Of a stretch of DNA of 64,000 nucleotides, positions 21,681-32,080 are shown in pieces (positions within the stretch are counted from its first letter, which is position 1; each line of letters begins with the position of its first letter). The stretch is from Saccharina japonica (Eukaryota > Sar > Phaeophyceae > Laminariales > Laminariaceae). The notes beneath the pieces were generated by a model. The model did not search any database and had not been told where the DNA came from. It saw only the letters and a program-made list of their open reading frames with translations. Location of the stretch: assembly GCA_008828725.1 (NCBI GenBank), contig MEHQ01004258.1:44883-108882 (forward strand), given 5' to 3'. The translations under genes and the position numbers were made by a program.

Positions 21681-21740
21681 CAGCTGGTCTTGCTGCGTCT
21701 TGTGCGTCACGCCGAAGAGCCTCGAAGACTTCACCACTCG
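21681..21740 (-). CDS. Candidate exon (RVVKSSRLFGV), unassigned
   Basis: The 60 bp in phase 0 encode RVVKSSRLFGVTHKTQQDQL. The acceptor is TGGCACCAG and the donor CTG|GTGAGTG is strong. It joins in phase to the exon at 21438-21356, and the pair probably belongs to one gene. Confidence 0.5.
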
Positions 21741-22373
21741 CTGGTGCCAAGCGGGTGTAAGGTTAGCTACCCCCTCGGTGCTGCACCGTCGAAAGCGCAG
21801 GCTGGCGCCAACACATTTGATGGAAGACACAGCGTGTGCCTGCAGAAAAAACAAAACCGCACCACAAGGGAGGTGGCTCGCTTGATTGATCAAACATGCG
21901 GGACAACAGCGTTCGAACCGAAGGCAAGATAGATGTATGACGACACATACATGTGTCATTGACGAAAAGGCCGCCCCGGTCAGAGCAAACCCAACCGCAC
22001 GGCACAGCGAGATCCGCTGCCCCCTTATTGCTGAGCCGACGAAAACACACAGGCTAGCGAAGTCTACTTAACAACTCCTTAGACTAGATATTGCAGGGGT
22101 CAGGCTATTCATTGTTTCACGACTGACGGTGCATGCTAGGAAGCACGTCACACTGGGGTCAAGGCACGGGCATAGACCCAACCCTACCCCTACCCCTACC
22201 CCTAACCCCAACCTGGAAGAAAATCCAACCAGAAACGGGCCAGAAACGCGGTTGCAGATCCTGCCCAACCTCTCGCAACGGCAGGTGAGGAACTACAGTG
22301 GATGATCTAGATCATGAGCTGTCCTACGGGCGAAATATTCCTACCTGCGGACCACGATTTACCTCCCTGAACC

Positions 22374-22690
22374 ATTTCTTTTTTTCCTATCCCATTCATT
22401 ATCTTCGCACTTCCGTATGTCTCCCTCCCTAGTCGTAACTCAGATCCCGGGTCACAAAGTAGGTTCCTCTCCCTCCTCCCCCACTACGGTTCTTGCCTTG
22501 CATTTTTATCGCGAGGAGATTTCAGCACTTTCTTCCCTCGTCAACTCTCATCGATTTGCTTACCCACGCTATAATATGCGCTCTCGACAGTCGGTGGCAT
22601 TTGAGAATAAAAACCTCCATGGGGAGAATCGAACCCTCGACATCCGACCCAACAGGCTTCGTGGCTACCAGTTAAACCACCGGGGCGACC
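22374..22690 (-). mobile_element. tRNA-derived SINE
   Basis: On the minus strand the 5' end GGTCGCCCCGGTGGTTTAAC holds a box-A-like TGGTTTAACTGGTAG, followed by a box-B-like GGGTTCGATTCTCC. The body has CCGGGATCTGAGTTACGACT and ends in an A-rich tail. The tRNA-like head followed by an unrelated body defines a SINE; it is not a tRNA gene. Confidence 0.75.
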
Positions 22691-22921
22691 ATCTAACAGG
22701 CAGCGAAAAATTTCCGGCAAATTGTGTACCAAGGCATTTGTTAGACCTTACAGGACTCTCGCCCATCGCATTTGATGAAATACACCACCTGGGTCTTTAA
22801 ACTACCTGGTGCGTCACAACGGGTGCTACGGTAACAGACGCGTGCTACCGTAGGGGTAGCTCTATACCTAACCCAACACGTACTTACGGTAGGGGTAGCA
22901 CTTTTAGGCCGAAGTGTTTAT

Positions 22922-23300
22922 GACTGACTATTGCTGACTATTACCGACTATTACTGACTATTGCTGACTATTGCTGACTATTACTGACTATTACTGACTA
23001 TTACTGGCTATTACTGACTATTACTGACTATTACTGACTATTACTGACTATTACCGATTATTACTGACCATTACTGACTATTACTTACTATTACTGACTA
23101 TTACCTACTATTACTGACTATTATTTGACTATTACTGACTATTACTGACTGTTACTGACTATTTACTGACTATTATTGGCTATTACCGATTATTACCGAT
23201 TATTACCGACTATTACCGACTATTACCGACTATTACTGACTATTACCGGCTATTACTGACTATTACCGACTATTGCTGACTATTGCTGACTATCACTATA
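22922..23300. repeat. TGACTATTAC minisatellite
   Basis: About 38 ten-base units. It starts immediately after a MITE-like fragment containing GGTAGGGGTAGCACTTTTAG. Confidence 0.85.
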
Positions 23301-24044
23301 CTCCTCAACTGACGAACTAGCTACCCGGTATCCTATGTATTTATGTCGAGGCCATGGGATTCTTCATCGGGTTAAGCTTACATTTTTTTCTTGAAAATCA
23401 TTTTTGAGTAACTTACTAAGAGTATGGGAGCTCCTCGAGTGACGAGCCCTGGAACAATAAGTTGCTACATCTGTCGTACGACGCCCCACCAAACACCTGA
23501 CTTTTGATAAAGATGTACGCTAAGCTAAGCCTGATACAACGTGTCGTGGCTACATAAGTAGGCATCTAATATTGAAAAATACTATATTCCCAATGGTTGT
23601 ATTCTGTTCTGTCGAAGCTCGAACACGCTTTTGTATATATCACGTCATACATACACATATATACCGTGACGTGCGGAATGTATTCCTCCGCATCTCCCGC
23701 ATACATGGTACGCGTATGAAGTTTCTCCCCCCACCCCCCGCACCTCTCCCCACGTATATGACTTACAATATATATATATATATTCCCCCGTATGCACAGC
23801 ATACACAGCTTGCATAATGTATTTCCCCGCACCCCACTCACCCCGCGCGCGCATACATAGTTTGCATAATGTATTTCCCCGTATTCCCCCGCATGTATCG
23901 CTTGCAGTATGCACCCAGCCGCGTCCGCACACGCTTAATCGTACTTTGCTACTGCAAAACTTATCTCACACTAGTTCCAAGCATGTTGTCCCCAAAACGC
24001 GTGTGCAGCTCTAAAGTGGTTAACAGACTCTCGTTTCACCTTGG

Positions 24045-24895
24045 AGACCATGGACAAGGACCGAACGCCTGCAACTACAACGATCATTGCGACCCTGTTG
24101 GTCGACATTAGATAAATATTATTCCCCGTATCCCTCCGCATGCCCCCTCATCCCCGCATGCATGACTTGCAGCATGTATTCCCCCACACCCCTCGCATTG
24201 CTCCGCGTACATGCTGTGTGGCATGTACCCCTCCCCCATCCCCGCGGTGCTTAAACTTGTCTCTTTCCTTGAAAGGCGGTCGACAACGACGTAATGCCTG
24301 CGACGATTGTTGTGACCCCCTTGCCAACCTTGGGTAGGCCGAACCCCCCCGCATCCCCCGCATACATAGAATGCAGCACGTACCCCGCCGTATACATGGC
24401 TTGCAGCATGTACCCCGCCGCATCCGCCAGCGAGTAAACCTGTTTTGCCACGACAAAACTTGCCCCGTATTATGGGGCATACAAAGAAGCGGCCACCCAT
24501 CCCTCCACACCTATACTACTGAACTCAGTACGAGGCCGGGGCCAGCATCACTGCGCACCCAGCTAGATGGGTGGACTCGCAGCAACACACAGAGGTACAT
24601 AGCAAAAGACGGAGCGATATTATGTGCTGGCATCCCAACTGTTATCCATGTCGTATGCATGCTACTTATCAGTAGGAACACCGCTAGGATATCCTAGAAT
24701 GTCCCAGACGACGCCACAACGTCACCCCGAATTAGCTCACAGACCCGAAGGAACTTGGGGTGATTTCTCCCCAAACTCGTGCGTGAAATTATAAAGAGGT
24801 TGATATACTCTACTCTTACCTTGGGGGCCATCGACAACGACAGGACTCCTGCGACGATTATTGAGACCCTCTTACCGACTTGGTGAGAGCGTATC
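24045..24895 (-). repeat. Repeated copies of a 75-bp exon-end module
   Basis: Three copies (about 24045-24110, 24270-24345, 24825-24890) of the last 75 bp of the candidate exon 25251-25057. They are separated by GC-rich tracts with GCATGTACCCC-like units. Two copies end at good donors (AAG|GTGAAA and AAG|GTAAGA). Confidence 0.65.
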
Positions 24896-25056
24896 CCGCG
24901 GCATCCCCCCGCATATACAGCTATCGGCGCTTTTATTTCCCTCATCGCTTACATGACTTGCGACGTGTATTCTCCCGCATTCCCCCGCATACCTGGCTAG
25001 TGAAGCATGCATTTCCCCCGCACTTTCCGCGCATTTCGTAGACTCTCCTCTCTCAC

Positions 25057-25251
25057 CTTGAAGGCCATTGACAAGGACCGAACGCCTGTGACGATTGTTG
25101 TTACCCTCTTGTCGACCTTGGTGAGATCGAGAACCATCTTCTCGAGGTCTTCCTCCAGCCCGGCTTCCATGTTGTACACCGAGTCGTCGATGAGAGAGGC
25201 GACGTTGCTGTACGTGTCCTGCACGCAGTCCACCAGGGCCAGAGCCTTCGC
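25057..25251 (-). CDS. Candidate exon (AKALALVDCVQD), unassigned
   Basis: The 195 bp in phase 0 run from GCGCAACAG to AAG|GTGAGAGA. They encode AKALALVDCVQDTYSNVASL, IDDSVYNMEAGLEEDLEKMV and LDLTKVDKRVTTIV before the donor. The acidic, helical composition looks coding; no family is recognised. The last 75 bp recur three more times between 24.05 and 24.90 kb, so the true 3' boundary is uncertain. It is phase-compatible with the exon at 21740-21681. Confidence 0.5.
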
Positions 25252-25954
25252 CTGTTGCGCCGACAACAACCAGCCAGTCGGGAGTTACAACAGCAGAGGC
25301 GTTGCTTACGACCATAGGGGTAGCACACGTTTTGGCCGCAATATTTTCTGATGGACGGGGCTCTCCAACTCAGCAAACTATCAAACACCGTTGGAATGCT
25401 ATTTCTGTTTTCCAATATTCTTGGGCCATGAGATTACTCGTTGGGCTAGGATACAACTATTGATACATATAAGTTTGTTTTGTTCAATGTCACCTTTTTA
25501 GTATGGGATATGCTGAGGTCGTCAAGCGAGGAGTCTCAAGATAACTGGATACACGCTCCGTTCCTAGCCTAAACATCACACATCCAATAAATGCTGACAT
25601 GCCCTGTTCCCAGCCAAAAACTGACGCATGAAAAGCCCACATGCCCCGTGCGTTGGCTAAATCTCCTACATCCCATTGTCGTATGCTCCGCTGATCTCCC
25701 GCACCCACTAAATGCCCATTGGTCATATATGTTCCGGGTGAAAGCCTCAGAATAGTAAATGGTCGGCTCCAGAATCGTAAAACAAACTGCGAATATTGCC
25801 TTACTTCTCCTTCGAGAATTCACAGTAATAGTAGTTGTTCTTCCCTTCACAAATATATTGTGTTATCATGCTATGTACTCATGTATCGTACATGTGTGCT
25901 CGCTTTCCAACCGTATGCGCTTACATTGTCATCGAAGAATACGGCGACCGCGTC

Positions 25955-26290
25955 GAGATCGCACACCGCATTTGTCGTGGCCGTGTCCCATCGAAACCCC
26001 TTCAAGCAGAAGAGCGCGTATTATATGGAAGGCGGGAAAACAGACGACATTTATTTTGCGCTCACACACGTGCTTTCGTGGGACATTGCCAACTATGTCC
26101 AGTCATGACCGCGTCCCATTGAAACCCTTGCAAAAGGAGCACGTATTACTTGGAAGGCGGGAACATAGAAGTACAGCATGCACAACGAGATGCGATATCT
26201 TGCGGTATGGCCACAAGTCTGCCAAACCATAATCGTGCGCCATCGAAACCCCTGCAGAGGGGCACGTATTACATTGTAGGCGGGACTACA
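25955..26290. repeat. Tandem repeat of about 125 bp, three degenerate units
   Basis: Each unit has CGTGTCCCATCGAAACCCC-like and GCACGTATTACTTGGAAGGC-like blocks. Confidence 0.7.
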
Positions 26291-26597
26291 TAGACCAACA
26301 CGCACAAACACACGTGTTCGCATGCGATGTTGTGATCAGCTATATTAAGACTCTCGATGAGGTCCTTCACTAATGCTACGGAAGGGCGACTGCAATAAGG
26401 CAGCAAGCGGCTCAGTTGGCGGTAAAATTACACTTTTTTTGTTTGTACCACCCTAAAACGACTCTTCTGGGGCGACCACAGGAGACAACATAACCCCTGC
26501 AGGATTTCGAGGAAACAAGTATCCCGCCCTACCGTCGCAAGGTTATCTGAAATCCGCACTGCTGTAGTACCTACACTTTGTGGGTCCGAGCTTCTGT

Positions 26598-26693
26598 CTA
26601 CATGTTGGCAAGACTCTTGCAGAACTTGGCGAACTCAGCAAGCGAGATGTCGTTGCGTCGGGTGCCAGTCGATGTGTCGATCAAATGTCGAGG
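26598..26693 (-). CDS. Candidate terminal exon with degenerate EF-hand-like end
   Basis: The frame reads PRHLIDTSTGTRRNDISLAE then FAKFCKSLANM and stop. The NDISLAEF stretch resembles the second half of an EF-hand, but the calcium-ligand spacing in the first half is not canonical. The acceptor is weak and lies in a local repeat. It could be the last exon of a gene whose body is upstream, or chance. Confidence 0.3.
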   Translation of the reverse strand, partial: PRHLIDTSTGTRRNDISLAEFAKFCKSLANM

Positions 26694-26699
26694 CTCACA

Positions 26700-27190
26700 A
26701 CCTGTTGAGTTGGTGTAAGGTCGAGGCCCTGCCTTTCTTTTCACAGAGACAGAGACTTCGAGGCTCATAACCTGTTGGAATGATGTGTATCGAGGCTCCG
26801 CCTCTCTTCACAGAGACAGGAGCCTCTCGAGAAACACATGCTCCCAACATTACTACACAAGTATGCGGTATGCAAACACCCCTACTAGGGGCATACGCTA
26901 GACGCTTAACGGAAACTGGGAACCAGCCAGGCCTAATTTTCTTATTTGAGAAAATAGTGTGTTTCATGCAAACTTCACTACAAAACCGCTACCGACTGTG
27001 TTACAACATTTCCCAGCAGTATTTCCCGGTAATTGTCAGGCTTGGCTTTCATGCGAGGCTCCTTTCTTGTGAGAGAAGGGCTGGTAGAGTAGAGGTACGT
27101 CGTAGTGTAGTCCATGAACGCACCAGGAGCAAACAAACGTTCGGGAGCTGGAGAGAATCTTGGGCCTGCAGTTCCTGAAATGTGAAATTC
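26700..27190. other. No gene seen
   Basis: Short direct repeats of TCGAGGCTCAYAACCTGTTG occur at 26690-26800. The rest shows no coding signal. Confidence 0.45.
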
Positions 27191-27194
27191 TGCG

Positions 27195-27320
27195 GCATAG
27201 GGTGACAGACAGAAAAACAGATAGACAGACAGAGAGACAGAGGGACAAACAGACAGAGAGACAGAGAGACAGAGAGACAGAGAGATGGAGGGACAAACAG
27301 ACATACAGACAGTCAGACAG
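27195..27320. repeat. GACA/GAGACAGA microsatellite
   Basis: Irregular GACAGACAGAGAGACAGAGG units over about 120 bp. Confidence 0.85.
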
Positions 27321-27570
27321 TCGGTAATTACTAGTTGGTAATTAGGAGGTCGCGAAAAAAGTCGTTATGTGTGGCAGACGTTGACAGGCAGAGGTGCAGT
27401 ATACAGTAAGGGTCCGTCAACAATAAGTGTTTGATATGGGCAAGTCTTGGGATTATTACGCCACTGTGCCGCCAAAATTTTGTAGCCTTGAGCATATACT
27501 AAATAGTATGTGGCAGTAGCTGAGCACGATTTCGCCATCCAATGTTCTCGACGTTCCCTATAAAGTGTGA

Positions 27571-27676
27571 CTAGTTCTTCTTCTTCTTCTTCTTCTTCTT
27601 CTTCTTCTTCTTCTTCTTCTTCTTCTTCTTCTTCTTCTTCTTCTTCTTCTTCTTCTTCTTCTTCTTCTTTCTTCTT
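27571..27676. repeat. TTC microsatellite
   Basis: About 33 TTC units, followed by a copy of the TTTGCCATC...GATCACTC repeat. Confidence 0.95.
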
Positions 27677-28492
27677 AAGTTTGCCATCCTACAAATATGC
27701 ATGCAGGATGATGAGAACTGCAACGTCGATCACTCTTAAAAGATTCCCACAAAAAGAAAAAGAAAACAAACAGAGTACCGTAGTAAAAAAAGGAAAAAGT
27801 AAACCTGGTATGCACCTTTTTCTGTAAAGCACCCCTTTTGGGGTCGAACGATGTTTCCCACCTAATTTATCGGATCGATCGATATTCTCCATCTGGTTTG
27901 TTAATTGTGTCCATGCTCACAGAGGTGTATGGTTCCTCTCCCTCCCACGTCCTCGTGGAGTCCGCCCCCGTCGAGGGTTTACTATTAATAGTATGCAATA
28001 CCACAGCGATTATTAATAGTATGAATAGCTGCGATTCTAAAGTTTTCACACCTCGGTCAGATCAGATCCCATTTTCGGGATCTGGATATTTTTGGATCCA
28101 TGATAGATCCTTGATTTGTATGATCTGCGCGATCTATTATTAGTAATAGCTCTTACACACATATTTGCCTGGGTGGCATATGTATGATCTGGATATTTCA
28201 CACATGTTTGCCTGGGCGGGATGTGTACGATCTGCGTAGTTTTGTCGGGGGGTCCTGGAGGGTACATTACACGGTGATATCGGCGTCGTACGTCTTGGAA
28301 TGTACAACAGCATTATTACCTGGTGCGGTGCTAGTGTCAATAGAACGATTTATCACGTTCGACACGTTTTCGTGCACCACTCATACAGCGCATACAGCGC
28401 ATACAGCACATACACATAAGGTGTAAACTCTACCGGTACACTACAACTACCTACAATAGGCTCCTGGTTGTAAGCCGCGCCGGTTCCTCTAC

Positions 28493-28572
28493 ATAGCGCA
28501 GGTTGGTATACTCAAACGTTTGCTGCAAGTTGCGCGATACATCAGTCGTGCGTTTCCCGTGTGCATTCCTCC
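28493..28572 (-). CDS. Candidate exon (RTTDVSRNLQQTFEY), unassigned
   Basis: The 80 bp lie between GTACCCTTCAG and CTAT|GTAGAG. They encode RNAHGKRTTDVSRNLQQTFE then YTNLRY and end in phase 0. The composition is protein-like, the donor is weak, and no domain is recognised. Phase allows a join to the exon at 25251-25057. Confidence 0.28.
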
Positions 28573-29074
28573 CTGAAGGGTACATGCGTACAGGCCGGCG
28601 ACTTCCTCCCTGGCTGCTATGACACATTCCATGTTGAAATACCGGGTGACATCAGAGGGTCGCAGCCAGCGTCTTGAATCATCTGCATCTGCATCTATCT
28701 GCATCTGTACCCTGCGTCCTGCGCATCTGCTGCATCTACATCAGGCATCAGCCGGCATCAGCATCGCTCATTGACTTCTAAACGGTACCCGCCTGCTCGT
28801 GCCCTATCCGCTACATAGTTGCTCTTGTGGTCGTTCTTTGAGCGTCCGTATCACAAGGGTGATGAAAAAACACATCCCCTGCCATTGCCCCTGCGGCGAT
28901 TTTCGGAGCCGATTTTCTCCAAACCATGCCTTGGAGGGACGCACACGACAACGCAAATGCCGGGTCCATAGTGGGCTCTGATTACTGCGCTCAAGATCCC
29001 TCGTGAAATAGACGCTTGAGAGAAGACCGCATGCACCTCGTCTGTTTATTTTGCTGCATACGGCACAGCTTGCA

Positions 29075-29125
29075 AATATGAGTTTCGACGAAATCCTCGA
29101 TCTCAGTGTTGTTGTTTTTTTTCGT
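29075..29125 (+). repeat. MSFDEILDL leader repeat
   Basis: ATGAGTTTCGACGAAATCCT followed by CGATCTCA and a T-rich tract. Similar copies lie at 17320 (plus), 44435 (minus), 47400 (minus) and 63700 (minus). All start with ATG, preceded by AGCTTGC in most, and encode MSFDEILDLTA-like peptides. Confidence 0.65.
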
Positions 29126-29212
29126 TTTTATAAATAAAGTTTGTTCATTGTTGTGTATGGTACCAGGTACCAGTGTTTTTTTTTCTTGATCCTTTTTTTT
29201 TTTTACTTCGAT

Positions 29213-29372
29213 ACAAAATGCAAGCCACGAACCGTACGCGTACGTAGTGAGTGGGGGAGGAGGGAGGAGAGCCTACTTTATGACCCCGGAGATCTGAGTT
29301 ACGTCTAATCGGAAGGAGAGAGAAAAGAAGGGCGAAGCTAATAAACGAAACGGGATGAAAAAACAAAAACAA
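29213..29372 (+). mobile_element. SINE fragment, 3' body
   Basis: Plus-strand copy of the same body (GTGGGGGAGGAGGGAGGAG, GGAGATCTGAGTTACGTC) ending in an A-rich AAAAACAAAAACAAAAAAAC tail. Confidence 0.55.
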
Positions 29373-30254
29373 AAAAACTTCCCAGCTCACTCAACTTGTA
29401 GTAGGAGGCTTTACCCCCAGCGGCCTCTGGACAAAAAAAACGTGGTCACAGGTACTACTAGAGTATGTAGGTTGTCGTTCCTTCCCCCCCTCCCTGGTAT
29501 GCGCGCGTACCTTTGTTTTCATCGCACCGCAGAGAGCGGGTTTCTCCGGCATTGTTCCCGCTGCTGTGCTCTCGTCGATTCATGTATTGCATCCAAAGTC
29601 TGTCTCTACGTATCATGCTCGAGCTCTCGCATGTTCGGCCATAAGAACATATCATACGTACATGGGTACCAAAGGGTTATAACAATAGCAAGACACACCT
29701 ACAGTACCTACCTACTACGTTGCTGTACGTATGTATACCTTGTCGTCGTTTTCTGTGCTCGCTGCCCCTGAAGACATCCTCTCCCTGGTTGCTGCTTGTT
29801 GCGTCGCCTGACCTGCGCTATATACTCCTCGCTCGCTCTATCTAGTGGCTCGAATCGTGAACACGCTGCATCGTGACGAAGGGGCGGGCTCTCTTTCTTG
29901 CAACGTCGAAATTAGAAACTCGCGTTCCAGTGCTACGCCAGGTATGGAATTTAGGTTATTCCAGAACTCTACTACCCTGCTCCCGCTTCGAACGCCTACT
30001 GCCGCCCTGCTCGTTCTTGTGGTGATGTTTGGTTGCACACCAGCGCAACCCACGATGTGTATGTATGATCCGGTATCCCCGAGTAGAAACGTACGAGAAG
30101 AAATGGAAATAAATGGAGAATCTACGTGCAGATAGAGAAAAAAAAACGTTTCAGGTGAACCGACACTTCTGTTTTCCGTAACGGAATTTACCGCACGAGT
30201 ACGACGAGTACAGCAGCAGCAGTAGTACCGTACGTAGCAATTCGTAAACTACTA

Positions 30255-30367
30255 TTACGGAGGACCATAGTAAATAGGACCAAATGTTGTTACTAAAAAT
30301 AGTTAAATATATATATAGGTTTTTGTGTGTACCGTAGGCCCTATTTACTACATTAGCCCACCCGTAA
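30255..30367. mobile_element. TTACGGAGGACC-family MITE
   Basis: Starts TTACGGAGGACCATAGTAAA and ends CATTAGCCCACCCGTAA. Confidence 0.7.
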
Positions 30368-30373
30368 TACTAT

Positions 30374-30490
30374 TACCGGACACCATAGTAAACAATAGTA
30401 AATAGGACCTGCGGTACGGTATAGACAAATACCTATATATTTCCCTATTTTTACTAACAATATTTGGTCCAATAAATAGGTCCTCCGTAA
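30374..30490. mobile_element. TTACGGAGGACC-family MITE, adjacent second copy
   Basis: Starts TTACCGGACACCATAGTAAA and ends TAGGTCCTCCGTAA, in the opposite orientation to its neighbour and 6 bp away. Confidence 0.68.
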
Positions 30491-31138
30491 TACGAGTATT
30501 AATGCTACTTGTACGCATATATATGCACCGGACATATGATGAATTGCTATTTTTTTTTAATCAAATCTAGCGGCCAAAGGCCAAATAAAGCACTACCTCA
30601 TCGTACTACTGTGCAGTATGTACGTACTCGGAGAGTCTTCAAGCCAAAAATGGCAGTTGCCGGTCTTCCGTATGTTACTACATGGGCACTCTGAGCGGAA
30701 GCATAATAATCAGGATCGCAGCGTGGTACTATAATAGGTGAAGAGTTGAAACACCGGACAGACATTCTGCAGAGATATCATGATCTAGATTATCTACAGA
30801 TAGATCATGATCCAGATCATCTACAGATATGTAATGATCTAGATCATGTACAGATAGCTAAATCATGATCTAGATCATCTACAGATATATCACGATCCAG
30901 AGCATCTACAGATAGATAGATAGATCATGATCTAGATTATCTACAGATAAATCATGACAAAAAAGATCATTTAGATCCTCGCCTGTGCCGTTGTCGGGTG
31001 TTTGTTGTGCAAGAAGATCTGAATATAGTTCAGATCCAACCAACAAATGTAGGTAGAGCGATCTGCCTCAGATCGTACAGACAGATGTTTACGGCTCCAA
31101 CACGGCAGGATGAGCTATGAATAGACCATCCAGGTCAG

Positions 31139-31387
31139 GAATGCTACGATAGAGGTGCACCATGTTTTTTTCTGAGCTCCTCACTTAAGGAGCGTCATAC
31201 CTCACCGAAAAAATGATTTTGGAGGAAAATAAAATAAAGTGAAGCCGGATGCGAAACCTCATGACCGAAGTATATTCTGACACCTTATTCGTCACAAAAA
31301 TGAAAGTCCGACGAATTTGGGTTAAGGAGCCCGATTTTTCAGAAAACGATTCAGCCAAAAAGTGCTACCTCTACCGTAGCACTAGTC
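31139..31387. mobile_element. GACGC-family MITE
   Basis: Starts ATGCTACGATAGAGGTGCAC and ends CTACCGTAGCACTAGTC, with the internal GGTTAAGGAGCCC and CAGCCAAAAAGTGCTAC stretches. The left terminus has lost the GACGC. Confidence 0.65.
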
Positions 31388-31475
31388 AGTGTCAGGATTA
31401 TTATATCTGCCCTCGAAACATCCTGACCATGAAGTGGAAATCGATCCTATTTCTACCGATGTTTGGAATCTTTGG

Positions 31476-31885
31476 GACGCGGGCTACGTTAGAGGTACTA
31501 TTAATAGTTGAACGTTTTGGTTTTTTTTTCCGAATGATCGGGCTCCTTAACCCAGTCTCGTCGGTCATTTCAGCCTTATTGCGGGGCATTTTGTTTTTCA
31601 TTGTACAGTATTCAGGCCATAATGGGGGTTGATCGCCCATTGGGTAGCACTTATACTGTCCTCCAAAATCAGTTTTTCGCTTTCCTATTGTTACGGAGGA
31701 CCATAGTAAATAGGACCAAATATTATTGGTAAAAATAGGGAAATATATTGGTTTGTTTGTGTACCGTAGCTTGACCGTAGGTCCTATTTACTATGGTCCG
31801 CCGTAATAGTATCGAGCTGCTCAAGTCAAGTGACCGCCCTCCGATCAAAACAACAGTCGTGTACCTCTACCGTAGTAGCATGCAT
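31476..31885. mobile_element. GACGC-family MITE with nested TTACGG element
   Basis: Starts GACGCGGGCTACGTTAGAGG and ends CTACCGTAGTAGCATGCATG. A TTACGGAGGACC-family element is inserted at 31691-31806. The element ends about 195 bp before the CCGAC array. Confidence 0.6.
31691..31806. mobile_element. TTACGGAGGACC-family MITE, nested
   Basis: Starts TTACGGAGGACCATAGTAAA and ends TTTACTATGGTCCGCCGTAA, inside a GACGC-family element. Confidence 0.72.
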
Positions 31886-32080
31886 GAAACGTGGGAATCG
31901 TTGTTGGAGGTGCAGGCTGAAACAGGAACGGCTAAGGGGGCCAAGAGACTGTCTGTCCTGTCTTGCCTGCAGTCCAAGAGCCACGCCAGCCGCGAAAAAA
32001 ACAGGGCTGGTCACGGGTCGGGCCAAACGTCGCAGGTCAGGTCAGGTCAGGTCATGTCGGGTCGGGTTGGCAAGGATGCC

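Larger units (their letters stand above)
28590..30240. other. No convincing gene; some protein-like open stretches
   Basis: A SINE fragment and the MSFDEIL repeat lie here. A minus-strand frame near 29.85-30.05 kb (RVVEFWNNLNSIPG) lacks usable splice donors and is not called. Confidence 0.4.

Noticed and set aside
22170-22215. Telomere-like CCCCTA repeats
   Set aside because: Only a few units, interstitial, with coding-like and SINE sequence on both sides. The TTAGGG-like stretch at 63105-63140 is likewise too short.
22600-22690. tRNA gene on the minus strand
   Set aside because: Box A and B sequences are present, but the sequence continues into a repeated 3' body and an A-rich tail and no full cloverleaf closes. 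It is called as a SINE.
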